From Prochilodus magdalenae (taxonomy: Eukaryota; Chordata; Actinopteri; Characiformes; Prochilodontidae): 64,000 nt of DNA. Below the pieces are notes generated by a model, which saw only the letters and a program-made list of their open reading frames with translations, searched no databases and was not told where the DNA came from. Shown here in pieces: positions 50,290-61,221 of the stretch (position 1 is the first letter of the stretch; the number at the start of each line of letters is the position of its first letter). The translations under genes were made by a program, and so were the position numbers. The stretch spans positions 1 through 64,000 of the forward strand of contig JAMWET010003585.1 in assembly GCA_024036415.1 (NCBI GenBank), given 5' to 3'.

Positions 50290-51060
50290 GTATATTAAAA
50301 AGTGATGGATGTAGTAGCACCATAGCATCAACCCCCCGAGACAGAATGAGCTCCCTCAGTTGATGAAGGAAGTGCATGCTCTATTGGGATCTTGTGATGA
50401 TGGAGCTGATGCTGCAGTCCCGTTTCAGGTCCTTGGTGATTGTTGTACACAGGAAATTGTAGGACTCCACAGGATTCACAGTTCTGTCAAGGATGGTGAG
50501 TGCTGTAAGGCTTGCGGGTTTCTTCTGAAGTCTCTGAAGTGTCATCTGCACTGTTTTCGCTGTGTTCAGCTCCAGGTTGCCGTAGTTGCTGCAGAGGACC
50601 ACCTGATGGACAACTAAGGGCGTATGGTTGATCCATCCATGTGATCAGCTACTTCCTTAACACTGTGGTCTTTGGGATGCTCAAATTCAGTCACTCCTTT
50701 TAGCCAATCATTAACAGCTGCTTTGGAGCCATCTTCCACACATGGAGTGAGACATTCATAACACTGTACCACCTCTTCTCAATCTGTGAATCCCATCACT
50801 CACTCCCCTCAGGTATCTACAGCCCCATCATCCTCGTGCACTGTCCCAAAAGAGACCAATGACTGTCATATCATCTGTCCTATATCATACTTAAAGGTTT
50901 TGACTGAGGGGTCCATGGAGGTAGAGTGGTTTGTGTACAGTGAACAGTGGGTGAAGAACACATCCCTGTAGAACTCCCATGTTGATTATCTTGGTTCCGG
51001 TGATGATGTTTCCCAATCTCATCTACTGATCTCTGCCACTATGTCCTTGACTGCTGTCCT
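50290..51060 (-). mobile_element. LINE reverse transcriptase fragment, split by a Tc1-like fragment
   Basis: On the minus strand, 50381-50602 encodes CSNYGNLELNTAKTVQM, LTILDRTVNPVES and TTITKDLKRDCSISSII. This is the region after the catalytic motif in fish non-LTR reverse transcriptases (pattern NLELNT.KT...V..FLGTTI..DLKW...I). At 50880-50945 the minus strand gives HCSLYTNHSTSMDPSVKTFKYDIG, a decayed form of the LYTND....PSVKLLKFADDT catalytic-loop region. A Tc1-like piece at 50646-50842 separates the two. No intact enzyme remains. The clade (L2/CR1-like or other) is not resolved. Confidence 0.75.
50646..50842 (-). mobile_element. Tc1-like family 1, 5' fragment inside the LINE
   Basis: The reverse complement matches CACGAGGATGATGGGGCTGTAGATACC, GAAGAGGTGGTACAGTG, AATGATTGGCTAAAAGGAGTGACTGAATTTGAGC and AAGGAAGTAGCTGA. 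The outer 30 or so bases of the element's end are missing. Confidence 0.75.
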
Positions 51061-51149
51061 TGACACTTTAATATGCATATTAAAAATAATCTATATTATT
51101 AGATAATATATTGAGATAATAATCTCTCTCTGTCTTTTTCTCTCTCTAT

Positions 51150-51153
51150 ATAC

Positions 51154-51229
<76 letters not shown>
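51150..51229. repeat. TA microsatellite
   Basis: (TA)n of about 75 bases directly before a MITE remnant. Confidence 0.95.
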
Positions 51230-51231
<2 letters not shown>

Positions 51232-51385
51232 CAAAGAAAAACATGTATCTCCATTTATGTTGATTTGCCTCATTTGGCCTCATCTGAGCTTCTGTTTACA
51301 CTGTGTGGAAATTTTTATGAATTATGGACCAACAGAAATGGCCCCAAAACTGCTTGGACTTACGACTGGTTCCACTGACGTCCAT

Positions 51386-51463
<78 letters not shown>

Positions 51464-51487
51464 AAAATGGCAACATTACAGGGGAGG

Positions 51488-51567
<80 letters not shown>

Positions 51568-51590
51568 CATGTAAGGTTTACATTGCTGTC
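51230..51590. mobile_element. GTCCAA-ended MITE remnant with two expanded TA arrays
   Basis: It starts GCCCAAAGAAAAACATGTATCTCCA, contains TGTTTACACTGTGTGGAAATTT, ACAGAAATGGCCC, GGTTCCACTGACGTCCATTGA and CCAAAATGGCAACATTACAGG, and is interrupted by (TA)n at about 51388-51460 and 51489-51562. Compare the compact copy at 54151-54393. Confidence 0.65.
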
Positions 51591-53218
51591 TGAGAGAAAC
51601 TCCGTAATAGAGAAGTCAATAGTCACCTAAATGTTTACCCCTATAAATACATCAGCGGCTCATCCTCATCCTGGTCTTCATTAAGGTCTAGCAGACTGAT
51701 TGATGTGGTTTAGAGCACAGTATGACTATAAACATCATCAAAATGTCAACATCAAATAACTCCCTTTTCCATTCATGCATTTATAGGGCATTGGGCATTT
51801 ACTCTTAATCAGAGTAACTTACAGTTCACATTCACACAGGTAGGTGAAGGCAGTGTTCAGCGTCTCGCCAAAGGACGCTCCTTAGTATAGTGTAGGATGG
51901 TTGCCCAGATGGGGAACTGAACCCCACTCTACAGCCCTGAGGGCAGAGATGTAACCCACTACACTACACCAACCACATACATGTGTAGTCTCCACTGATC
52001 GACGAAGCCGCTTTTAGCTTGACGTTGACTTATTGCTGACCAAGCCATCATGACACTACCAATACGGAAGCCTTAGAGAAGACCACATGGGAGAAGCCTG
52101 GTGATTTCAGGGTCCGTATCTCTAACTAACAATCTAATAGCAAGGCTCGTTGGGCACGTCACGCTCTACTTACCTGCAGACTTTGTTCAACGTTCTCTGC
52201 CAATCTGCACTTCAAAGATCAGCTACTGAGCATCGTTGTTTCTGAGTTCTCTAAAGTTCTTGGACATATTGGAAATGTGTCTGAGTCCGATACACATTTG
52301 AGAGTTCTGTATCTCTGGTTTCCCGAAGGCAAGCTTTGGCTGGAAAGGGCATGTCACACTCTACTGGCCTGTTAAGTTCGGCTTTGTCACTCGTTATGAA
52401 GCACTTCCTCTTACTTTTGCATCAGTGATTAGTCGACATCGGCTTGACCCTTATCCCAAATTGGAAGTCATGCAACCCCTTGTACAAACTCACAGTTATT
52501 TCCAAAAAGAACAACAGACATTGCGAACGTACTCTGTATGGGTCCCTATGCTCAAGTGAAGTGTGCGCATATGACCTTCAGCTGATTTTAGAAAACCTGT
52601 TTAAAACGGCTACCTGCTGCATTCAGATACACTGTATAACGAATGATTCCTTTTTATAGCTCACCGTATAAGTCATTCAGTGCCCTGTACCACATCTACA
52701 AGTCTGAACATCCTGTTAAATACCTGGGTGCGGTTTGAGCGGATCGGGAGAAGTTTTGGCGGATGTATTTATGGAAAAGTCTTCTAGTGTTTGTTAGCAA
52801 CATTTCGCTAAGCCCCTGCACTGAATTATAGAAGCTAAATCTGGACCCCAAACATGCCTGGGCTGATTAACAACATCTGGAGTAAAATAGAGACTTTCAG
52901 TTAAAGAAACTCCATAAAAATGCAGAGTTATTCTTGTTCTGTTATTAACCCGTTTAACCTTTAGAACCCGTGAGTTATTACTGTCATTCTAAGTAAAGGT
53001 AAATACACAATAACATCATGTATTACATGGTTATTACATTTACATATACATTCAGTTACAGTTATACCATGTGCTGTGATGTCATAAAATTTGGTTCGGC
53101 CAAACAAGATACACAATAACCTGAAATAAAATATTATATATGTCAAATATTGATCTTTCAAAATAAGCTCATCAGACAAATAATGAGTCCCCTGTGACTG
53201 AAACATACCTAATAGCGT
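51591..53218. other. Intergenic, one SINE; otherwise unassigned
   Basis: Apart from the SINE at 51777-51975, no gene or repeat is recognised. Ordinary composition, with no frame longer than about 80 codons. Confidence 0.45.
51777..51975 (-). repeat. SINE of a second, related tRNA-headed family
   Basis: On the minus strand the head is GGTTGGTGTAGTGTAGTGGG..TAACATCTCTGCC, then GGGGTTCAGTTCCCCATCTGGGCAA, and the tail is TACTCTGATTAAGAGTAAATGCCC. The head is shared with the main SINE family but the body differs. Confidence 0.65.
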
Positions 53219-53671
53219 GTAGTAACTCTAAGACCACCAATAACAGCTGTGACTGGATTTGGCATGGACTGGACAAGTCTGGATGTAGGCCACATCAATG
53301 TTCAGATACTCCTGCATCAAAGGATTGGTCAGTTGGGCCACATTTGGTAGATTTGGTAGACCTGCCCTGGCACACTTCTGTGGAGAGTTTCCCATAGACT
53401 GGGATTTTAGCCACTGCTGGTAGACCTGCATGACCGTAAGCTTCCATACACCTGCAGATTCAGCTACTTCCATCACACTCTGGTCTTTGGGATGCTCAAA
53501 TTCAGTCACTCCTTTTAGCCAATCATTAACACCTGCTTTGGAGCCATCTTCCACACATGGAGCGAGACATTCATAACACTGTACCACCTCTTCTCAATCT
53601 GTGGATCCCATCACTCACTCCCCTCAGGTATCTATAGCCCCTATCATCCTCGCGCAGTCTGAAGTTACTAC
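53219..53671 (-). mobile_element. Tc1-like family 1 variant, deletion derivative with both ends
   Basis: Both ends carry GTAGTAACT in inverted orientation (53219 and 53671). The minus-strand frame 53228-53587 reads VEDGSKAGVNDWLKGVTEFEHPKDQSVMEVAESAGVWKLTVMQVYQQWLKSQ in segments. This is the helix-turn-helix start of the transposase, fused to a different C-terminal end (LTNPLMQEYLNIDVAYIQTC). The catalytic middle is absent, so no working transposase is encoded. Confidence 0.75.
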
Positions 53672-54150
53672 CACCCTAAGCATGCAAAGTCACTTATTTT
53701 TTGTCTGGTGTGCTTATGGTTTTTTTAGTTCAACGTAATCATACCTCTATGATCTATGGCCAAATCTGCAGTTATCCCAGTGAGTTATGGGTAATAACAA
53801 ATTACAAAATGTCTATCAGCAGTGAGAACTTCTTCTAAAGGTTAACACTGAGGGAGGTTAGCCCTGGTCTGGTGAGTGTACTGCATAGCCACTCCCAGCT
53901 CTCCACTCCTCCTCCCTAGCTCTGCAGAGGTCATTCCTCTAGCCGGACAGGGTGGTCAATAAAGAAGTCTAGCGGACTGACATATACCTGCAGTGTTCTT
54001 CCGTAGGTTCGCTCCTTTATCATCTCAGCAGATCGGTGAAGAATGGCTGAACACATGGGAGACTGCAATCAGTGGGAATTTCCCGACACTCCTGTTGATG
54101 TACTTCCATGGTAAATGCTAACCCCGTCTCACAGATAAACAAATATGTTG
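53672..54150. other. Intergenic, no feature seen
   Basis: No reading frame or repeat was recognised. Confidence 0.5.
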
Positions 54151-54393
54151 TCGCTGTCCAATGAAAAACATGTATCTCCATATTTGTTGATTTTTACTTT
54201 TATGCCTCATTTGATCACATGATATAATGTTTACACTGTGTGGAAATTTCATGAAGTATGGAACAACAGTAATGGCCCAAAATGACTTTAAACGACGTCT
54301 GGTTCCATCGACTTCCATTCATATTAAATGAGGTTTTTGGCCTCTCCTGTAAAGTTGCCATTTTGGAGATACCTGTTTTTCTTTGGACAGCGA
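54151..54393. mobile_element. MITE with roughly 30-bp terminal inverted repeats
   Basis: The left end TCGCTGTCCAATGAAAAACA (54151-54170) and the right end (54374-54393) are reverse complements with one mismatch. The pairing continues about ten bases inward (TGTATCTCCA against TGGAGATACC). The 243-bp body is non-coding. Relatives lie at 51230 and 1930. Confidence 0.8.
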
Positions 54394-55054
54394 TGAGTTC
54401 ATTTGGATCCCTACCATACCTGCACTGAGTGGATCATGTTGGAGTTCCTATTGTAACAGAGCAACTCTTACTCATGAATGAAAAGATCTGATTTGTCAGG
54501 TTCTTTTCGAGTCACTTTCCCTTTTCAGTACAATTACATCAGAGCGCTTTTACTTCCACTCAAACACACTCAGACTCTTAGCACTTCTTTCCACCACCGC
54601 CCATTCCGCTGCAGTCAGATGATCTGGACGGCTCACACAGGATTGTTCTTTACAAGCCCCAAATGGCCAGTTAAATGAACTTTCACACTCACTGTTTCTA
54701 CAGATGGCCAAAAGAAAGCACTGGAAAGAAGCTGAAGGATCACTCGGGGTCTAAAGGCCCTGATTTATCCAGGATTGAGGAGCTGGAACATAAACAGTCT
54801 GTTGAATTCTAAGCGAAAAAACGAGGTTGGGAAACGGTCATATAAAAGCTGATCGCAGCGGGTTTTAATACATAACACCACCAAAATATCATAAGTGGAC
54901 CTCAGGGGGAAAACGGCTCTTAGCGAGATCTTTGACCATGCATTTTTAAGTATCATTAATTCTCTGGTTAATGTAGTTTGTATCTGGCTTCTGTCTGTTT
55001 TTGGATTTCAGACATGGCGAAGACATACACATACATGCTTACATTTTACATTCA
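54394..55054. other. Intergenic, no feature seen
   Basis: Short frames only (up to 84 codons), with no motif. Confidence 0.5.
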
Positions 55055-55500
55055 TCAATGGAACAGCTGCACCCAGAAGGAAGTGTGGGACTGCAGTGCT
55101 GTTGGGAAGGAAGATAAAGGTTACCAGGAACAATAAATTATACATTTAGACTGATATGGGGAATATTTATTGAGCTACACATACAGAAGTAGAGTCTCTC
55201 AGTGTGGCATTAGGCTGCCGCAGCATGCCAGGCGTCTCAGCATGGAGTTGTAGAGGTTCCTGATGGTGTCCTGTGATAATCCATCCCATGCAGCTTGAAT
55301 ATTCTCACACAGTTACTGCAGAATGTGCGATAGGGCTGGAGGTGGAGTGACACCAGACCTTCTGGAAATGTGACACGTAACGACAAGCTTTTCATCTTAG
55401 TACTGATCACGGTGCCTCCACACACGGATTCGTAGGTCGTCTCCACCAAGACAAAAGCGAGACTCGTCACTGAGGATGATCCGCTGCCATTGATGAGATG
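55055..55500 (-). mobile_element. Tc1-like family 1, 3' half
   Basis: The reverse complement runs from GGCAGCGGATCATCCTCAGTGACGAGTC through CTTGGTGGAGACGACC..GAATCCGTGTGTGGAGGCACCGTG to the shared tail ending CTTCCTTCTGGGTGCAGC. At 55490 it is fused to the segment shared with 34790-35023. Confidence 0.8.
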
Positions 55501-55677
55501 AAGTTCATTTTACAGACATTCAGCTAACAAACTAATAATGTTAACCAGGATCCTGCAGTAAGCAACGCCAAGAACTATCTAGAACATCACATCTCCTTTA
55601 ATATATTAACCCGACTATTATAATTAGCTAGTGCTAAAGGGCCAAAGAAACACAGAGCACAATGATTTTCAAATACT

Positions 55678-55848
55678 TACAGGGGTTGGACAATGAAACT
55701 GAAACACCTGTCATTTTAGTGTGGGAGGTCTCATGGCTAAATTGGACCAGCCTGGTGGCCAATCTTCATTAATTGCACATTGCACCAGTAAGAGCAGAGT
55801 GTGAAGGTTCAGTTAGCAGGTAAGAGCACAGTTCTGCTCAAAATACTG

Positions 55849-55896
<48 letters not shown>

Positions 55897-56238
55897 CATA
55901 CCAGAGTTTAAAAGAGGACAAACTGTTGGTGCACGTCTTGCTGGCGCATCTGTGACCAAGACAGCAAGTCTTTGTGATGTATCAAGAGCCACGGTATCCA
56001 GGGTAATGTCAGCATACCACCAAGAAGGACGAACCTCCACCAGCATCACGTAGTGACCTGGACACTATCCTGCAAGAAGAATGGCTTAAAATCCCTCTGA
56101 CCACTGTGCAGGACGCAGTATATGTCATTCCCAAGACGAACTGACGCTGTATTGGCCGCAAAAGGAGGCCCTACACCATACTAATAAATGATTGTGGTCT
56201 AAAACCAGGTGTTTCAGTTTCATTGTCCAACCCCTGTA
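55678..56238 (+). mobile_element. Tc1-like family 2, same deletion derivative as 34300, with TA expansion
   Basis: The ends are complete (TACAGGGGTTGG...CCAACCCCTGTA). The 5' and 3' parts are joined at GAACC/TCCACCAGCATCACG, the same deletion point as in the 34300-34789 copy. A (TA)n tract of about 44 bases replaces the sequence that reads CACACAACATTATGGG in the other copy's orientation. Confidence 0.9.
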
Positions 56239-56445
56239 GGTGAGATGTACTGAACCAGGTCCATATCTCACCTATATCATCTAAACGATGATCTCCATGG
56301 ACAATCAATAAAAGTGATTTGTTTTGATTTGATTTGGCCACCCTAAGGAAAATCCCGTGTGGGCAGGCCTGTGTTTCCTGTGTATCTGTTTGTGACCGTG
56401 CCAGTCCCGTCAGGCTTGTGGATTATCTTCTGACGATTTTAGCCA

Positions 56446-56646
56446 ATCCAACAGGATTAACTGTGGACGCAAGAGGAAGCTGTCTGAAAGGGATGTTCGG
56501 GTGCTAACCTGGATTGTATCCAAAAAACATAAAACCATGGCTGCCCAAATGACGCTGTATTGGCCGCAAAAGGAGGCCCTACACCATACTAATAAATGAT
56601 TGTGGTCTAAAACCAGGTGTTTCAGTTTCATTGTCCAACCCCTGTA
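56446..56646 (+). mobile_element. Tc1-like family 2, 5'-truncated and deleted copy
   Basis: It starts at ATCCAACAGGATTAACTGTG (the part missing from the 55678 copy), runs to ACCATGGCTGCCCAAAT, then jumps to GACGCTGTATTGGCCGC and an intact right end. The last 95 or so bases appear identical to the end of the 55678 copy. Confidence 0.85.
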
Positions 56647-57750
56647 TGTTTTCTTTATGGGGTTTTGCCATGGACAATAGATACTGCTGTACCAAATCAT
56701 GATTAGCATCCCGTTAACATCACCTGTTTACAATCACATCATTACTTACACTAACTTGCCCCCATCCAAACTTTATTTGGAAAGTGTTGCAGGCCAAAAA
56801 TGCAAGAAGGAATGTATAATAGCAAATGGAATGGTGTTGACCAGGCAAAATATGGAATATCTTGGAATACTGTCGGCAGTGAAATGAGTCAGAGTCAGTG
56901 TAAGAAACACTGCCTTTTTTAAATTGGCATTTTCCTCACTGTTCCTCACGTTCAGGAGAGTAGATGTTGGTGTTAGCTGCATTCCAATTACACCAAAGTT
57001 AAGGTGTGCAAATCTGCCGTCGATATTAAAGAACAGAGTGCCTTCACAGCAGTGTTCCTGCAAAAGTCCAGATTCGCTGCCACGGCGACGTCGCCTGCTG
57101 TTCTTCCACATTTGTACTTTGTCTCCTTTCATCCGCACTCATGCTAGGAGTTTGAGGGAATTCGCCTGTGCTGGAAGCTTCCCTCCTGGCTGCTGAGCTC
57201 AGCAAATCCCCACAGAGTTCAGCAGTTGCAGCAGAGTTAGCTACCTGCGCCTGCTGTCACCTAGCATCTCCTCATCCTACCTGCATCTCCAGCACAGCCC
57301 TGCTCCCCCGCTAACAAACATCAGTGTCCTTGATGTCCCGCCGGCGCCGTGGCAGAGACAAACGCCTCTATCCTCGGCGCAGGCTCCCTCAATCTTTCGA
57401 CTCAGCCTGGAAGCTCGTCAACAACTCAATTTAGGAGCGCACCTAAACAACGCTCTGGCACTGCGCAGGCTCCTCCGAGGCTCAGATAGATGGCAGGAGG
57501 GATTTGGAGTGACAGAAGCGTGGAAGCAGCCCAGAGGGAGGGACAGGCAATCAATCGCCTTCTTTTTTGGGGCTGGGAGTGAAGGCCCTCGCCGTAAAGA
57601 TGAGTTGCTTGTTTTCCGCGGCGCAGGCGACATGGACTGTGGAAGGCGGCTGATGGAAGTACGGATCATATATGGGAGCTGTCGGTAGGCATTTGCATCA
57701 AAACATCATTGGCACTGGGGCACTTTAGCCAGTGCGTTGCTACTGAGAAC
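56647..57750. other. Intergenic; GC-rich non-repeat stretch at 57030-57690
   Basis: No exon was recognised. 57030-57690 is clearly GC- and CpG-richer than its surroundings and is not a repeat seen elsewhere here. Frames of 83-121 codons on both strands have no motif. Confidence 0.4.
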
Positions 57751-58843
57751 TGAGTTTCTCTTTTAGCCAAATTTGGAATTTTGGTTTCTGATTATATGGG
57801 GTTCAAACTTTGAGCCTACCACGTCCACAGGACAGATTCCTTGAGTTTCTCTTTTATCCAAATTTGGAATTTTGGTTTCTGATTATATAGGGTTCAAACT
57901 TTGAGCCTACCACGTCCACAGGACAGATTCCTTGAGTTTCTCTTTTATCCAAATTTGGAATTTTGGTTTCTGATTATATGGGGTTCAAACTTTGAGCCTA
58001 CCACGTCCACAGGACAGATTCCTTGAGTTTCTCTTTTATCCAAATTTGGAATTTTGGTTTCTGATTATATGGGGTTCAAACTTTGAGCCTACCACGTCCA
58101 CAGGACAGATTTCCTTGAGTTTCTCTTTTATCCAAATTTGGAATTTTGGTTTCTGATTATATGGGGTTCAAACTTTGAGCCTACCACGTCCACAGGACAG
58201 ATTCCTTGAGTTTCTCTTTTATCCAAATTTGGAATTTTGGTTTCTGATTATATGGGGTTCAAACTTTGAGCCTACCACGTCCACAGGACAGATTCCTTGA
58301 GTTTCTCTTTTATCCAAATTTGGAATTTTGGTTTCTGATTATATGGGGTTCAAACTTTGAGCCTACCACGTCCACAGGACAGATTCCTTGAGTTTCTCTT
58401 TTATCCAAATTTGGAATTTTGGTTTCTGATTATATGGGGTTCAAACTTTGAGCCCACCACGTCCACAGGACAGATTCCTTGAGTTTCTCTTTTATCCAAA
58501 TTTAGAATTTTGGTTTCTGATTATATGGGATTCAAACTTTGAGCCTACCACGTCCACAGGACAGATTCCTTGAGTTTCTCTTTTATCCAAATTTGGAATT
58601 TTGGTTTCTGATTATATGGGGTTCAAACTTTGAGCCCACCACGTCCACAGGACAGATTCCTTGAGTTTCTCTTTTATCCAAATTTAGAATTTTGGTTTCT
58701 GATTATATGGGATTCAAACTTTGAGCCTACCACGTCCACAGGACAGATTCCTTGAGTTTCTCTTTTATCCAAATTTAGAATTTTGGTTTCTGATTAAATG
58801 GGATTCAAACTTTGAGCCCACCACGTCCACAGGACAGAATCCC
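57751..58843. repeat. 91-bp tandem array, 12 copies
   Basis: The unit begins TGAGTTTCTCTTTTATCC and includes TTTTGGTTTCTGATTATATG, TTCAAACTTTGAGCC and CCACGTCCACAGGACAGATT. The spacing is exactly 91 bases except for one extra T near 58111. Copies 1-7 are nearly identical. Copies 8-12 alternate between two variants (TTTGGAA..GGGGTTC..CCCACC and TTTAGAA..GGGATTC..CCTACC). Confidence 0.97.
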
Positions 58844-59704
58844 TTTGAGCGAGGCCAGGATGTTAACAGAAAGTAGACATTCCATTAGATACAAGCCAAT
58901 GATAATTAGGTAAACGGGAACACATGCGGTTAATAGCCGTGCAGGATCACGCTTTTAGTAAACAAGTCACACTAGAAGTCCATTATGGGACTTCATTACA
59001 TCGTGTTGTCATGCTGACGTGTTGCCGGGGCCTGATCACATGTCAGCATTCTGAGATCACTCTCAGTGAAACTTCAGTATGTAGAAGCTGCACAATGGGT
59101 CCTAGGATAAGCCTAGCATCATACCTCATTTGCCTTGTGTACCAACAGTCTCAGGCTTCGTGACTCGGTTTGTGAGCACTTTAGACTTCAGTGAAATGAA
59201 AGACCACAACAATAAAACCCTCCACATGTTGTCCTGCAAAAAGGTGTAAAAAGAAACCCTATAAGGCCCCAATAAAATGTTCCATCGTAATCCCAATAAA
59301 CAAAAACAACAACTTCTCCAACTGCCTGTCGGACGAGCAGGCCTGCAATGAGGCGCGTGTTTTCCATCCTTTCCATCAAGTTCCACGTGCTTCCCATTAG
59401 GGTCCAATGTGCCTGGTGAGCAGCATGCAGACTTAACTCCATTCCATTCAGGCACAGATGGTACCGCACCTCGAGCTAGGCTTAGCGGCCTGTAAGCTCT
59501 AAGTGGCTCCACAGTCCGGTGACCCGAGCCAAAGGATCAATAATTGACCATCCAAAGCAGTTTGGATGGGCGGCCTTGAAACGGCCTCGAAATAACTAGA
59601 AACACCAGTCAAGGTCATCGGTAAGTGATGTGTCAGCTGCACACTTAACGCAACTATTACCGCACATATAGAAAACACTAAGACAGCGAGCTGGTGGTGG
59701 GGGT
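58844..59704. other. Intergenic, no gene supported
   Basis: A 128-codon minus-strand frame (59126-59512) has no signal, domain or family resemblance. No repeat was recognised. Confidence 0.45.
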
Positions 59705-60993
59705 ATCAGTGACAGAGCAAGTCAGTGTTAGGGACAAAATCAGGGATGAAGCCCGAGTCAGTGATGGAGGGCGAGTCAGTGGTAGAGGGAGTCAGTGATA
59801 GAAGGTGAGTCAGTGATAGAGGGAGTCCGTGATAAAGGGCAAGTCAGTGATGGAGGGAGAGTCAGCAATAGAGGGAGTCAGTGATAGAAGGTGAGTCAGT
59901 GATTGAGGGATTCGCTGATAGAAGGTGAGTCAGTCATAGAAGTCAGTGACAGTGGGAGTCTGTGATAAAGGACAAGTCACTGGTAGAGTGAGTCATTGAT
60001 AGAAGGTGAGTCAGTGATGGAGGGCGAATCAGCGATAGAGTGAGTCAGTGATAGAAGATCAGTCAGTAATAGAAGGTGAGTCAGTGATAGAGGAAGTCCA
60101 TGATAAAGGGCAAGCCACTGATGGAGGGAGAGTTAGCAATAGAGGGAGTCAGTGATAGAGTAAGTCAATGATCGAAGGTGAGTCAGTGATAGAAGTCAGT
60201 GATAGAGGGAGTCTGTGATAAAGGACAAGTCAGTGATAGAGGGAGTCATTGATAGAAGGTGAATCAGTGATGGAGGGCGAGTCAGCGATAGAGGGAGTCA
60301 GTGATAGAAGGTGAGTCAGTGATTGAGGGAGTCACTGATAGAAGGTGACTCTGATAGAAGATCAGTCAGTGATAGAGGGAGTCACTGCTTGAAGGTGAGT
60401 CAGTGATAGAAGTCAGTGATAGAGGAAGTCTGTGATAGAGAACAAGTCAGTGATAGAGGGAGTCATTAATAGAAGGTGAGTCAGTGATGGAGGGCGAGTC
60501 AGCGATAGAGGGAGTCAGTGATAGAAGGTCAGTCAGTAATAGAAGGTGAGTCAGTGATAGAGGGAGTCCATGATAAAGGGCAAGTCAGTGATGGAGGGCG
60601 AGTCAGCAATAGAGGGAGTCAGTGATAGAAGGGAGTCAGTGGTTAAGGGAGTCAATAATAGGGGATGAGTCAGTGATAGAGTGAGTCATTGATCGAAGGT
60701 GAGTCAGTGATAGAAGTCAGTGATAGAGGGTGTCTGTGATAGAAGGTGAGTCAGTGATAGAGGATGGGTCAGTGAAAGGGGGTGAGTCAGTGATAGGGGG
60801 CGAGTCAGTGATAGAGGGCGAGCCAGTGATAGAAGGAGAGCCTGTGATGAGAGCGAGTCAGTGATAGAGGATGGGTCAGTGAAAGGGGGTGAGTCAGTGA
60901 TAGGGGGCGAGTCAGTGTAAGAGGTGAGTCAGTGAAAGTGGGTGAGTCAGTAATAGAGGGCGAGTCACTGTTAGAGGGTGAGTCAGTGATAGA
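59705..60993. repeat. GAGTCAGTGATAGA minisatellite
   Basis: Words of about 15-20 bases (GAGTCAGTGATAGAGGGAGTC, GAAGGTGAGTCAGTGATAG, GATAAAGGGCAAGTCAGTGATGGAGGGCGAGTCAGCAATAG) are tandemly arranged with higher-order repeats of 80-170 bp. The right end abuts the transposase fragment exactly. Confidence 0.95.
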
Positions 60994-61221
60994 TTGTTGC
61001 ATCACCCAACGTCTCCTCTTGAGCTTGAGGTCATGGACTGCTGGCCTCACATTCTCCTGTAGAACATATACATCTATGAACATCTCTTGAACTGTCCCCA
61101 CGAGGAGTCCAGGCCCTGAGGCAGCAAGCAGCTCTAAATCACAATGCTCCCTCCACCAGGTCCCCCCACCCTGTAGAGCCTTCTGTGGATCCTTGGCTGT
61201 TAATCTTGGGTTCTGTCCCAC
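60994..61221 (-). pseudogene. Tc1-like transposase fragment (family 4)
   Basis: The 76 codons read GGGTWWREHCDLEL, LAASGPGLLVGTVQEMF, then VLQENVRPAVHDLKLKRRRWVMQQ. This is the stretch just before the second catalytic aspartate (normally within QQDNDPKHT) of a Tc1-type transposase. In place of DNDPKHT the frame runs into the minisatellite (repeated SITDSP). The N-terminal DNA-binding part and the rest of the catalytic domain are missing. Confidence 0.8.

Noticed and set aside
51091..51630. Frames of alternating Ile and Tyr
   Set aside because: Translation of TA microsatellites.
59126..59512. 128-codon minus-strand frame
   Set aside because: No recognisable motif, and composition is not clearly coding.
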